A stretch of DNA of 39,410 nt. Origin: CALCTE01 sp045627885 (GTDB lineage: Bacteria > Bacillota > Clostridia > Oscillospirales > CAG-272). Shown one piece after another: positions 15,030-23,983 of this stretch. The stretch lies in the NCBI GenBank assembly GCA_045627885.1, contig JAZQOM010000064.1:1-39410 (forward strand). The letters are read 5' to 3'. The notes under the pieces were generated by a model. That model did no database searches. It saw nothing but the letters and a program-made list of their open reading frames with translations, and was not told where the DNA came from. Position 1 is the first letter of the stretch. Every line of letters begins with the position of its first letter. Position numbers and translations under genes: made by a program.

Positions 15030-15962
15030 ATGGATACAAATAATAATTCGCAGTATGCAATTACGATTTTTACGCCTACATATAACAGAGCCTATCTTTT
15101 GCCCAAAGCTTATGCGGCGATGCAGAGGCAGACACGCAAGGATTTTGTATGGCTGATTGTTGACGACGGTTCGACCGACAACACCAAAGAATTAGTCGAA
15201 AAATGGCAGGCGGAAGACAACGAATTCAGAATAGACTATGTTTACAAAGAAAACGGAGGACTGCAGTCCGGATACTTTGAGGCATTAAAGCATATAGACA
15301 CGGAGCTGTGCGGTTGCATAGATTCGGACGGTTACCTTGCAGATTACTCCATCGAAGCCATTCTTGATTTGTGGAACAAATCAAAAAGCGATAAGGTTGC
15401 CGGCGTAATGGGCTTGGACGCTTATGAAGGCGGCGAGGTTGTAGGCGGATTGCTTCCGGAAGAAATGAAGGTAATCAACCTAATCGACTTAAATCTTCGC
15501 AAGGGCATGAAGAAAGACCGCGTGTTCTTCATTAGAACGGATGTATATAAGACGGTAGTTCCGCCAAAAAGATGGCCCGGCGAAAAGACGATGAATCAGT
15601 CGTATCTTCTTTACAGTATAGCGAAGAAATACGATTTTGCAGTCCTGAACAGAGCAATCTGCCTTGCGGTTTATGATGAAAACGGATTGACGGCGCAGGG
15701 CTGGAGAAGATATTTTATGCGCCCGAACACATACGCCGACTGGCGCTTGTTCCTGATGACACTTGACGACCTGCCGCTTTCTTTCAGAATACGCAACAAT
15801 ATACATTTTGTTGCCGAGTGTTTAATCGCCAAAACAAGAAACGCCTATCGTGAATCGAATGAAAAATTGCTGACAATAGCGTCTTATCCGTTTGGGCTTG
15901 TATATTATGTATACTTGTCGATAAAGTATAAAAAGTATTGCTATAAAAAGAGTAGGGAATAA
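15030..15962 (+). CDS. glycosyltransferase family 2 protein
   Basis: A 310-residue inverting GT-A glycosyltransferase: ITIFTPTYNRAYLLPKA (residues 11-27), VDDGSTDNT (about 44-52), the metal-binding DxD D98-S99-D100 in GCIDSDGYL, and a later ERAF/WPGEKTMNQ region typical of acceptor-side residues. There is no transmembrane helix, apart from a hydrophobic C-terminal stretch (SYPFGLVYYVYLSIKYKK) that may touch the membrane. It starts 6 bases after the epimerase and ends one base before the polymerase gene. Confidence 0.88.
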   Translation: MDTNNNSQYAITIFTPTYNRAYLLPKAYAAMQRQTRKDFVWLIVDDGSTDNTKELVEKWQAEDNEFRIDYVYKENGGLQSGYFEALKHIDTELCGCIDSDGYLADYSIEAILDLWNKSKSDKVAGVMGLDAYEGGEVVGGLLPEEMKVINLIDLNLRKGMKKDRVFFIRTDVYKTVVPPKRWPGEKTMNQSYLLYSIAKKYDFAVLNRAICLAVYDENGLTAQGWRRYFMRPNTYADWRLFLMTLDDLPLSFRIRNNIHFVAECLIAKTRNAYRESNEKLLTIASYPFGLVYYVYLSIKYKKYCYKKSRE

Positions 15963-15963
15963 A

Positions 15964-17094
15964 ATGCCGACAATCGTTTCGATGACAATTTTGATGGCTA
16001 TTGTTTGCTTATTTGCAAAAATATCAGACAAAAAAGCCGTTAAAGTCCAAACTGAATACGGAACTGTTTACAAAGAGCATCTGTTTGTGTGGCTTATCAT
16101 AATAGCGCTGTCGATATATTCGGCGATGCGAACGCAGGGCAACGACACTTATGCATACATAAACAGATTTTTGAGCTCGTCATCAACACCCACAATTCCC
16201 GAGTTCTTTGCAAAAGGTTTTTGGAGCACAGAAAAAGGTCCCATATTCTCTTTGCTCAGATGTATTTGCAAGCACTATATCGCGGATAATTACCACATAT
16301 TCTTCTTAGTGGGAGCACTAATAACAAACGGCTCCATAGTGTACTTTTTGCGCAGATATTCACCGGATTTGACGCTGCCGATTTACTTGTATATCACTAT
16401 GTCCGGCTTCAACTGCTCGCTTACGGGTATGCGCCAGGCAATGGCAACGGCTGTCGTCATTTGGTGTATTCCGCTTGCGATGAAGAAGAAGTGGATAAAG
16501 TTTGCGATAGTATTGTGGGCGTCTTTCAGAATTCACTTTATTTCCATTCTGTATATCATCGTGCCGTTCCTTCTCAACGAGGTGTGGAACAAAATCGCGG
16601 TTATAGCAGTAATAGCCGCGGTAGTTGCCGGATTTTTCTTCACTCAGTTCAGCGAATTGATGCTCGATGTCAGCGAAAGCCTCGGCTTTGATGAATACGA
16701 TTCCTCCATACTTTACGGCAAAAGAATAAACATCGCCCGATTGCTTGTATACTGCGTTCCGCCTGCATTATCTTTGTATAAGAAGAAGAAATTTACGGAC
16801 GAAAGTCCGGTTATAAAATGTCTTGCCAATCTGTCTATTGTTGCGGCGGGATTCATATTTCTCGGAATTTTCGGTAAAGCCAATACCTTCGGCAGATTCG
16901 GACTGCTGTTTGAGCCGAGCCTTTACATAACCCTGCCGACTGTTGTAAGGTCTTTTGACAACGACAGGAATAAAAAGATAACATTTGCGGCTATGGTCGT
17001 TTGCTTCTTTATTTACTATGTATTCGCTCACATGAAGCACGGCTTGTCAGTAGACTATTTCAATATGGAATCCATATTTAATTGGTTCAAATAA
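15964..17094 (+). CDS. EpsG/Wzy-like polysaccharide polymerase, multi-pass membrane protein
   Basis: A 376-residue protein with about ten hydrophobic helices. The N-terminal signature TQGNDTYAYINRF, with a soluble loop after it, then FFLVGALITNGSIVYFLRRY and GMRQAMATAVV match the EpsG family. It would polymerise lipid-linked repeat units on the outer face of the membrane (Wzy role). Helix-dense parts include VWLIIIALSIYSAM near the start and IAVIAVIAAVVAGFFF in the middle. It starts at an ATG one base after the GT2 stop, with AGGGAA just upstream. It is the only polymerase candidate in the block. Confidence 0.8.
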   Translation: MPTIVSMTILMAIVCLFAKISDKKAVKVQTEYGTVYKEHLFVWLIIIALSIYSAMRTQGNDTYAYINRFLSSSSTPTIPEFFAKGFWSTEKGPIFSLLRCICKHYIADNYHIFFLVGALITNGSIVYFLRRYSPDLTLPIYLYITMSGFNCSLTGMRQAMATAVVIWCIPLAMKKKWIKFAIVLWASFRIHFISILYIIVPFLLNEVWNKIAVIAVIAAVVAGFFFTQFSELMLDVSESLGFDEYDSSILYGKRINIARLLVYCVPPALSLYKKKKFTDESPVIKCLANLSIVAAGFIFLGIFGKANTFGRFGLLFEPSLYITLPTVVRSFDNDRNKKITFAAMVVCFFIYYVFAHMKHGLSVDYFNMESIFNWFK

Positions 17095-17121
17095 ACTCAA
17101 TACTGCGAGGAAACGGGAACA

Positions 17122-18021
17122 ATGGAAAAGTTATTTTCGGTAAATGTCAGCAAATACTCGGACAAGCATAATTTTGAAGTATATTATCCGGCTTCATTGG
17201 ATAAGCCGAAAAACAACGCGGTAATGTTCATCAATAAAAAAAATATGCACCGCGTTGACCGGATACGCGAGCTGAAGGAATGCCTGTTGTTTTGTCCTCC
17301 CGAGCTTGCAATCGACAAAGAAACCGAAGACAAAAACTTGATTGTGCGAGTATCCGACCCCAGAACGGAATACTGCATTTTCTTCAGAGAAAATCGCATA
17401 ACCTACTATCCGCCGAAAGAGGATATCGAATGCGTAAACGGAGCGTATATATCGGCAAGCGCGAAAATCGGTGAGAATACGACGATTATGCCGCTTGCGT
17501 ATATCGGCGGCGAAGTGACGATAGGCAAAAATTGCTATATCGGCGTCGGCACAAGGCTTGTCGGAAAAATAAAAATAGGCGACAATGTCAGCATCCGCGA
17601 AAACACCGTCATAGGAGCCGACGGCTTGTCCACCGACAGAGACGGTGAAGGCAAGGCGGCAACCATGCCTCAATTCGGAGGAGTGGTAATAGAGGACGAT
17701 GTTCATATCGGAGCGCTGACGGTTATCGCGAGGGGAGCCATTGACGACACCGTTATCGAAAGCGGCTCAAAGATAGACAACAGCACATTTATTTCGCACA
17801 ATGTTCATATCGGAGAAGATACTTTTATAGTCGGCGAAACAATTATGTTCGGCGGTTCGTCAACAGGCAGACAGGCGTTTATTTCCGGAAACACGACCGT
17901 GCGAAACAAAGCAAAAATCGGAGACAAAGCATTTATAGGAATGGGCTCGGTAATAACAAAAGATGTGGCAGACGGAGCTATAGTATTCGGCAATCCGGCT
18001 GCACCTAAAAAAGGAGAATAA
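17122..18021 (+). CDS. LpxD-like N-acyltransferase (left-handed beta-helix)
   Basis: A 299-residue protein. After an N-terminal domain of about 105 residues come hexapeptide repeats (ASAKIGENTTIMP through DKAFIGMGSVITKD). The match to LpxD goes beyond hexapeptides: VIGADG (163-168), MPQFGGVVIEDDVHIGA (182-198), RGAIDDTVI (204-212), KIDN (217-220), and SHNVHIG carrying H226, the position of the catalytic His of LpxD. The N-terminal NAVMFINKKNMHR also echoes the LpxD uridine-binding domain. LpxD moves a 3-hydroxyacyl chain to the amino group of a UDP-glucosamine derivative. Lipid A is not expected here, so a UDP-amino-sugar N-acyltransferase for the surface polymer is inferred. The next gene starts 4 bases after it. 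Confidence 0.78.
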   Translation: MEKLFSVNVSKYSDKHNFEVYYPASLDKPKNNAVMFINKKNMHRVDRIRELKECLLFCPPELAIDKETEDKNLIVRVSDPRTEYCIFFRENRITYYPPKEDIECVNGAYISASAKIGENTTIMPLAYIGGEVTIGKNCYIGVGTRLVGKIKIGDNVSIRENTVIGADGLSTDRDGEGKAATMPQFGGVVIEDDVHIGALTVIARGAIDDTVIESGSKIDNSTFISHNVHIGEDTFIVGETIMFGGSSTGRQAFISGNTTVRNKAKIGDKAFIGMGSVITKDVADGAIVFGNPAAPKKGE

Positions 18022-18025
18022 AACA

Positions 18026-18784
18026 ATGGACTTCATACCTTCTTATCAAGTTTACAGAGAAATCATCAGAGATGTAAAAGCAACCGGAAAATATATGGGC
18101 TATAAAGAAGCCGCCGATAAAGACGAATTTGTCATAATGCGTCACGATGTGGAATTCTCGCTCGACAGAGCCTATCAGATGTCGCTTGTGGAGAGCGAAG
18201 AGGGATTTTGCAGTACATATTTTGTTCAGTTTACAAACAATTCGTACAACGCCTTTTCAAAGAAGAATATAGACATTATGCACGACATGGCAGAAAGAGG
18301 ACACACCATCGGACTGCACTATCATCTTAACGGTCAAAAGGATTCCGTCAGCGTCAGAGACGGCGTCAGAGACCAGATGAGAATTATGAGCGAAATGCTT
18401 GAGATGCCTATAGATATTTACTCGTTCCACCGTCCCGTAAAAGAGGTTTATTACTATAATATTTCGATTCCGCATACGATAAATGCGTATTCGAGTCATT
18501 TCTTCTCTTATGCCGAGGAGGTAAAAGAAGACACGGTACTTGATGTCAAGTACATAGCCGATTCAAAGCACAGGTGGAATTACGGATATCCCGATTACGA
18601 TACAATAATGAAGAACAAAAAAGTTCAGATTTTGATTCACCCGTTCTCGTGGACTGAGACGGGATACGACAATTATGAGAACTTTGCTCATTTGATTGAT
18701 GAGAAGAATATCGAACTCATAGATACTCTGACAAACGAATTCCAGCGCTTCCGCGAAGTCAGAGACAGAATATTGAATAAGTGA
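18026..18784 (+). CDS. polysaccharide-deacetylase-like protein (WbmS-like), probably cytosolic
   Basis: A 252-residue protein without signal peptide or membrane helix. It has the deacetylase-barrel motif MRHDVEFSLDRAY (H40, D41), GLHYH (H98, H100), YSFHRP (H135) and ILIHPFSW (H205). The spacing of acid and histidines fits the NodB/WbmS-like barrel, which binds one metal ion. Lack of export signals suggests it works on a nucleotide sugar or lipid-linked intermediate inside the cell. AAGGAG in the end of the LpxD-like gene serves as its ribosome site, so the two are closely coupled. An N-deacetylation followed by re-acylation by the LpxD-like enzyme is a plausible, untested role. Confidence 0.72.
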   Translation: MDFIPSYQVYREIIRDVKATGKYMGYKEAADKDEFVIMRHDVEFSLDRAYQMSLVESEEGFCSTYFVQFTNNSYNAFSKKNIDIMHDMAERGHTIGLHYHLNGQKDSVSVRDGVRDQMRIMSEMLEMPIDIYSFHRPVKEVYYYNISIPHTINAYSSHFFSYAEEVKEDTVLDVKYIADSKHRWNYGYPDYDTIMKNKKVQILIHPFSWTETGYDNYENFAHLIDEKNIELIDTLTNEFQRFREVRDRILNK

Positions 18785-18791
18785 TTTGAAT

Positions 18792-19913
18792 ATGAAAAAA
18801 ATATTGTTTTTTATTCCCACCCTCGGCGGCGGCGGAGCGGAAAAAGTGCTTGTCAATATGGTAAATCATCTTGACGCAAGCAAGTATCAAGTGGAGATTC
18901 TTACGCTTTTTGACCTTGACAACAACAAAAAAGCGCTTTCTCCGAATGTAAAATACACATATTGCATCAAAAAGTTCATCCGCGGTTACAGCAAGGTAAT
19001 AAAACTGTTCCCCGCGCGGTTTTTGTATCGCATTTTGGTAAAAGGCGACTACGATATGGTCGTTTCTTACTGCCAGGGGCCTACAACCCGTATTGCCGCC
19101 GGATGCACAAATCCCGATGTAAAGCTTGTTCAGTGGATTCACAACGAATTTCACGAGCAGAAGAAGATTACAAAGGCGTACAAGAGCGTATCCGAATGTA
19201 TCGAACTGCAAAAAAAGTACGATGCAACCGTATATGTCGCTCAAACGGTCAAGGATGCATATCTGAAGACTTTTCCCGAGATTAAGAAAAACGATGTTGT
19301 TTTATACAATATAGTCGAGTCCGAAGAAATTAAGCAGAAGGCAAACGAAGCGATTGAAGAAAAGAATCTGTATGATGCCGACATAAATCTTGTGTGCGTG
19401 GGTAGCTTTTCGGCTCAAAAAGCGCTTCATCGCCTTATAAATATCATCAAAAGATTAGAGGACGAGAATATTAACGCCAAGCTGATTTTGCTCGGCGACG
19501 GCGGGCTTCGCAAGGATTTGCAGCAGCAATGTCACACACTTAAGGTCGAGGATAAGGTTGTCTTTCTCGGCTACAAAGCCAATCCCTATAAATATGTCAA
19601 AAACGCCGATTTGTTTGTGTGCTCCTCTTTGCATGAGGGCTTCAGTACGGCGGTGACTGAGTCGCTTATCGTCGGCACGCCGGTTATCACTACAAATTGC
19701 TCCGGAATGAGCGAGCTTTTAGGCGACAACGAATACGGAATTATCGTAGACAACGATGAGGAAGCACTCTATAACGGCGTTTTGAGCCTGATAAAAGACA
19801 AGGAAAAGTTGAATCACTACAAAAAGCAGGCGATAAAGCGAGGAGAGAAATTCGATATGCGTTCAAGCGTTGAAAAGATAGAGGAATTTCTCGACAAAAT
19901 GCTGGAGGTATAA
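18792..19913 (+). CDS. glycosyltransferase family 4 protein
   Basis: A 373-residue GT-B enzyme. The N-terminus MKKILFFIPTLGGGGAEKVL is the classic acceptor-side glycine loop of GT4. The donor side has CVGSFSAQKALHRLINI, LILLGDGGLRKDL, VFLGYKANPYKYVKNADLFV and CSSLHEGFSTAVTESLIVGTPVITT with the E-x7-E pair. The ATG at 18792 lacks a strong ribosome site and follows the deacetylase stop by 7 bases, so it may depend on coupling. The donor and acceptor sugars are unknown. Confidence 0.9.
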   Translation: MKKILFFIPTLGGGGAEKVLVNMVNHLDASKYQVEILTLFDLDNNKKALSPNVKYTYCIKKFIRGYSKVIKLFPARFLYRILVKGDYDMVVSYCQGPTTRIAAGCTNPDVKLVQWIHNEFHEQKKITKAYKSVSECIELQKKYDATVYVAQTVKDAYLKTFPEIKKNDVVLYNIVESEEIKQKANEAIEEKNLYDADINLVCVGSFSAQKALHRLINIIKRLEDENINAKLILLGDGGLRKDLQQQCHTLKVEDKVVFLGYKANPYKYVKNADLFVCSSLHEGFSTAVTESLIVGTPVITTNCSGMSELLGDNEYGIIVDNDEEALYNGVLSLIKDKEKLNHYKKQAIKRGEKFDMRSSVEKIEEFLDKMLEV

Positions 19914-19915
19914 AT

Positions 19916-20863
19916 ATGAACATAGTAGTTGCAAGCGATGACAATTATGTCCCCCATCTTATAACACTTGTCGCTTCTATTTGCGAAAATAATAAAGATT
20001 GCGACTTATTGAATGTTTATGTCTTAAACAACAATATCTCCGAAAGCAGAATAAATGCAATAAATGCGCTGAAGGAAAAATACGCAAACCTGTCTTTCAA
20101 CTTTGTCTTGATGACAGATGAGATTATCAGAGCGGAACTCGGGGCAAATGTTTGGCAGGACAGAAGCCTGTCTGCATTTGCGAGAATATTTATTCCGAGA
20201 ATAGTTGAGGGCGACAAAGCGCTTTATCTCGATGTTGACGGTATTGCGGCGGGCAGACTTTCGGAATATTATTCAACCGACCTTTCCGGTTTTGCGATAG
20301 CTGGAGTGCTTGACACAAACAACATAAGCCGTCATCGCGCCGTCGGATTAAGCGATGATATGCCGTATATCAACTCCGGCTCGATACTTTTCAATTTGAA
20401 TTTGTGCAGAGAAATTGATTTTACGAAGCAATGTATTGATTTCATAAACAGCAAAAACGGTCAGGTTGTCGCCATGGACCAGGGCACGATAAACGGTGTT
20501 TTAAGTCCGCAGAATCTAATCAAAATCATATCTCCGGAAAACAATGTGTTTACGACTTTATTTGAACTTAACAGCAAACAGATAAAACAAATATACGGCA
20601 TAAGGTCGTATTATTCGGACGAAGAGCTTGCAAAAGCGAGAAAATCTCCCGTTTTTGTTCATTTCACATCGGGATTGACCACAAGACCTTGGGAGGAACA
20701 CTGCAAGCATCCGCTCAGAGAAGAGTATTGGAAGTATCGCATTATCGGAGAAATGGGTCCCAAGGCATTAAGCCGCGACAAAAGAAGCGGCAAGCAAAAA
20801 ATTGTATGCTTTATGTACCGCTATATGACGGGAATTGCCACAAAGCTCATAAAGAAATATTAA
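19916..20863 (+). CDS. glycosyltransferase family 8 protein
   Basis: A 315-residue GT-A retaining enzyme of the LgtC/WaaJ type: IVVASDDNYVPHLITLVASI (residues 3-22), the metal-binding DxD D106-V-D108 in ALYLDVDGIA, PYINSGSILFNL, VAMDQGTINGV and VHFTSGLTTRPW. Family members usually transfer galactose or glucose from UDP-sugars. The basic C-terminus (RDKRSGKQKI, KLIKKY) could help membrane association. GGAGGT lies just before its start, inside the end of the previous gene. Confidence 0.88.
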   Translation: MNIVVASDDNYVPHLITLVASICENNKDCDLLNVYVLNNNISESRINAINALKEKYANLSFNFVLMTDEIIRAELGANVWQDRSLSAFARIFIPRIVEGDKALYLDVDGIAAGRLSEYYSTDLSGFAIAGVLDTNNISRHRAVGLSDDMPYINSGSILFNLNLCREIDFTKQCIDFINSKNGQVVAMDQGTINGVLSPQNLIKIISPENNVFTTLFELNSKQIKQIYGIRSYYSDEELAKARKSPVFVHFTSGLTTRPWEEHCKHPLREEYWKYRIIGEMGPKALSRDKRSGKQKIVCFMYRYMTGIATKLIKKY

Positions 20864-20878
20864 TAAGGATAAGTAAAA

Positions 20879-21928
20879 ATGAATGTATGCTTTTACGGCG
20901 GATTCACATCCGGCGGAACCGAGAGAGCGACTTTTCTTGTAGCTAACGGTTTGAAAAAAAGAGGATTCAATGTTTTTATTATAAATGCCAAGAAAAATCA
21001 GCCGACTTTTTATCTTGACAATATAAACATGGATTATCTGAAGAGCGGCAAGAGCATCGTCAAAAGAATATTCGGCTTAAAGCGTTACTTAAAAGAAAAA
21101 CAGATAGATGTTCTTGTCACCGTGGAGGCTATGGGCGGAATAGTATCGCTCCCCGCCGTAAAAATGGCAAAGTGCAAGCATATTATCTGGGAACACGCGA
21201 ACTATTATCAAAATCAGGGAAGCAAATATATTCAGAAGATACGGCAAATAGAACTGCGCTCGGCAGACGCGTATGTGGTGCTGACAAAGCGGGATTTGTC
21301 AAATTTCAAGAATCATTTTAAGATAAAAACCCGATTGGAGCAGATATACAATATCGCCGAAAAGCGGGACGACGCCGTGTATAATACGGAATCCAGAACA
21401 ATTTTGAGTGTGGGACACATTCATAAAATAAAGAATTTTATCGTAATTCCGGAGATAGGAAAAAAGGTTTTTGCAAAGCATCCCGATTGGTGCTGGAAGA
21501 TATTCGGCAGAGCCGCCGGAGAGGAATACGAAAAAATAAAAAGCAAGGTCGCGGAGTACGGTTTGGAAGGCAATATCACTTTCGAGGGACGCACAAAGGA
21601 TATGCCGTCCGTATACGCGCAATCGGCGCTTTATGTAATGACATCTCTGCAAGAGGGCTTCCCGATGGTTTTGCTTGAAGCCAAAATGAACAAGTTACCT
21701 TTGGTCAGCTTCAATATCGAAACCGGGCCGGACGAAATTGTTGAAAGCGGCACAAACGGATTTCTCATAGAGCCGTACAATATCGAAAAAATGGCTGATG
21801 CGATTACAGAGCTTATCGAAAACGAAAAATTAAGAGCCGACTTTTCAAACGCTTCCCACCTCGGGCTTGAGCAGTTTGAAGAAGGCTTGATTGTCGATAA
21901 GTGGGGAAATCTGCTCGGAGGAATATAA
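20879..21928 (+). CDS. glycosyltransferase family 4 protein
   Basis: A 349-residue GT-B enzyme: MNVCFYGGFTSGGTERATFL at the N-terminus with the glycine-rich acceptor loop, IIWEHANYY, ILSVGHIHKIKNF at the start of the donor domain, FEGRTKDMPSVYAQSALYVM, and the signature LQEGFPMVLLEAKMNKLPLV followed by GPDEIVESGTNG. The GPDEI[VI] variant is common in GT4 galactosyltransferases of the EpsF/AmsD type, so a Gal donor is possible; that is inference. A ribosome site, AATAAGGATAAG, precedes the ATG. Confidence 0.9.
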   Translation: MNVCFYGGFTSGGTERATFLVANGLKKRGFNVFIINAKKNQPTFYLDNINMDYLKSGKSIVKRIFGLKRYLKEKQIDVLVTVEAMGGIVSLPAVKMAKCKHIIWEHANYYQNQGSKYIQKIRQIELRSADAYVVLTKRDLSNFKNHFKIKTRLEQIYNIAEKRDDAVYNTESRTILSVGHIHKIKNFIVIPEIGKKVFAKHPDWCWKIFGRAAGEEYEKIKSKVAEYGLEGNITFEGRTKDMPSVYAQSALYVMTSLQEGFPMVLLEAKMNKLPLVSFNIETGPDEIVESGTNGFLIEPYNIEKMADAITELIENEKLRADFSNASHLGLEQFEEGLIVDKWGNLLGGI

Positions 21929-21933
21929 TCGAT

Positions 21934-22572
21934 ATGTTATCAAAACTCAAAAAAGCAAAGCTGATAATTGACGACAAAATGGGCCGAAAATCAAGAGCTT
22001 TGTTCAGAAATAAATTTGAAAGAGCCAAACTGAAAAACGACTCTTTCACGCTGTTTTCTCAAAACTGCATTGGGTCGATAATGTATCACGACCTCGGCTT
22101 GCAGTTCAAATCTCCAACGATAAATTTGATGTTTTCCCCCAAGGATTTCATTTTATTTATGAAAGACATTCATCACTATCTCGATATGCCCATCGAATTT
22201 ATCGAATCGGAAAAGCGTTACCCCGTGGGCAGAATTGACAATATATTGATAAAATTTGTCCATTACCATTCGGAGGAGAGCGCAAGGGACGCGTGGGAAA
22301 AGCGAAAGGAAAGAATCAACTGGGACAATGTTTTTGTTCTGTGCTGCGACGAAGGACTGACGCACGACGATATGGTCGAATTTGATGGCTTGCCTTATAA
22401 AAACAAAATTCTTTTTATGCACAGCTTTGACCCTTCAATAAAATGCGGAATATACGCCAGGGGGTATCCGGTGAAAACGGATGCTCATTTGCTTGAGTTT
22501 TGCAGCATTTTCGGCAAAAGAAATTATCAGAAATACATAAATTATGTAGATTGGTTAAATCAAATTCAATAA
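21934..22572 (+). CDS. DUF1919 exopolysaccharide biosynthesis protein
   Basis: A 212-residue protein beginning MLSKLKKAKLIIDDKMG. It fits the DUF1919 family found in capsule and exopolysaccharide clusters: SQNCIGSIMYHDLGLQFKSP, MFSPKDFILFMKDIHHYLD, YPVGRIDNILIKFVHY, EESARDAWEKRKERINWDNV and a C-terminal LLEFCSIFGKRNYQKYINYVDW. The biochemical role of the family is not established; a transferase role is often assumed. GGAGG is 12 bases before this ATG, slightly long. There are no membrane helices. Confidence 0.8.
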   Translation: MLSKLKKAKLIIDDKMGRKSRALFRNKFERAKLKNDSFTLFSQNCIGSIMYHDLGLQFKSPTINLMFSPKDFILFMKDIHHYLDMPIEFIESEKRYPVGRIDNILIKFVHYHSEESARDAWEKRKERINWDNVFVLCCDEGLTHDDMVEFDGLPYKNKILFMHSFDPSIKCGIYARGYPVKTDAHLLEFCSIFGKRNYQKYINYVDWLNQIQ

Positions 22573-22589
22573 TACAGCGAGGAAGATAT

Positions 22590-23432
22590 ATGGCATTCAG
22601 CGGCGAAACATTGACACGCGAGATTCAGATGACGATTTTGGACATTTTTAAGGAGTTCAAAAGAATCTGCGAAGAAAACAATTTGAGATATTACGCAATC
22701 GGCGGCACCTGCATTGGCGCCATCCGTCACCGTGGATTTATCCCGTGGGATGACGACCTTGATGTTGCCATGCCGTTTGAGGACTATCAGAAATTCAGAA
22801 GCCTGCAAGATAAGATAAATGCGCCTTACGAGCTTTTTGATTATGCGGAAAAAAAGCACGCGTTTATGTTTTTTTTGAAGTTGCATAACGGAAATACGAC
22901 ATTTGTCGAAAAGGTATGTATGCCGTATAAAGACAGATATATCGGAGCATTTATAGACATTATGCCGCTATATGGCTTTCCGACGGATGAGAAAGAGCAG
23001 AAAAAATACTTTAAGAAATATTTTTGGTACTATAAACTCAATAGAGTGCAAAGATTCCCGCTTAATAAAAAAGGCACGATAAAATCGAAAATCCGCTGGT
23101 GTGTCAACGCTCCGATGAAAAAGTTGCGCCGCTTTGACTGCTACTCGGCAAAAATAGAAAGAATTTTAAGCGCCAATGCTTTCGAAAATACAGAGAAGAT
23201 TTTTTTTGGATGGCGAATGAATTCAAAGAGAATGGTTTTTGATTACAAGGATTTTGAAACTTATACAGAAATGCCGTTTGAGGATACCACAATCAGAGTG
23301 CCTGTCGGTTATGATAATTATTTAAAATGCGATTTTGGCGATTATATGAAAATTCCACCCAAAGAAAAGCAGATTTCAAGTCACAGTAGCGGCACAATCG
23401 ATTTGAACAAATCATATCGAGATTTGCTTTAA
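22590..23432 (+). CDS. LicD family phosphotransferase
   Basis: A 280-residue protein with the LicD/nucleotidyltransferase-fold core GGTCIGAIRHRGFIPWDDD (about residues 38-56) continuing into DLDVAM, then IGAFIDIMPLYGFP and the C-terminal FGDYMKIPPKEKQISSHS. LicD proteins transfer phosphocholine or other phospho-alcohols from CDP-linked donors to sugars of surface polymers. A TagD-like cytidylyltransferase follows 23 bases later and could make the CDP donor. Start ATG 22590 is set by GCGAGGAAG upstream. A second LicD lies at 25602. The phospho-group transferred is unknown. Confidence 0.88.
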   Translation: MAFSGETLTREIQMTILDIFKEFKRICEENNLRYYAIGGTCIGAIRHRGFIPWDDDLDVAMPFEDYQKFRSLQDKINAPYELFDYAEKKHAFMFFLKLHNGNTTFVEKVCMPYKDRYIGAFIDIMPLYGFPTDEKEQKKYFKKYFWYYKLNRVQRFPLNKKGTIKSKIRWCVNAPMKKLRRFDCYSAKIERILSANAFENTEKIFFGWRMNSKRMVFDYKDFETYTEMPFEDTTIRVPVGYDNYLKCDFGDYMKIPPKEKQISSHSSGTIDLNKSYRDLL

Positions 23433-23455
23433 TATTATTTTAGGAGGACTTCCCC

Positions 23456-23899
23456 ATGGTAATAGGATATACAACCGGTGTTTATGATTTATTTCATGTT
23501 GGACATTTGAATCTGTTCAAAAACGCAAAGGGAATGTGCGATAAGCTTGTAGTCGGCGTTACCGTAGATGAGTTGGTTCAATACAAAGGCAAAAATGCCA
23601 TGATTCCTTTTGAAGACAGAATTGAGTTAGTGCGTTCTTGCAAATATGTTGATGCAGCAGTGCCTCAATATGATATGGATAAATTAACAGCCTGCAAAAA
23701 ATTAGGAGCAAAATATCTGTTTGTCGGAGATGACTGGTACGGAACCGAAAAGTGGCAAAAATATGAGGAAGAGTTTGCCAAAGAAGGAATAAAAATAATC
23801 TATTTTCCTTATACAAAGGGCATTTCTTCTACTAAAATAACACAGTCATTAAACGCTATTTCAAATGATAGCACAGACAACGCAAATGGTTGCAAATAA
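23456..23899 (+). CDS. TagD-like cytidylyltransferase
   Basis: A 147-residue nucleotidyltransferase with the HxGH motif H14-V-G-H17 in DLFHVGHLNL and the KGISSTKI motif (121-128) that replaces RTEGISTT of glycerol-3-phosphate cytidylyltransferase. VGDDWYGTEKW is the usual central loop. It would couple CTP to a phospho-alcohol, giving a CDP-activated group such as CDP-glycerol for the LicD protein encoded just upstream. It starts after AGGAGG. The C-terminal 15 residues are variable. A homolog lies at 26540, also after a licD gene. Confidence 0.87.
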   Translation: MVIGYTTGVYDLFHVGHLNLFKNAKGMCDKLVVGVTVDELVQYKGKNAMIPFEDRIELVRSCKYVDAAVPQYDMDKLTACKKLGAKYLFVGDDWYGTEKWQKYEEEFAKEGIKIIYFPYTKGISSTKITQSLNAISNDSTDNANGCK

Positions 23900-23983
23900 T
23901 AATATGTGACGATATATAATTCCAAAGAATAATGCGCAAATGTATGCGTACAGGCATTTAATACATAAACCAGAGGTACTGAA

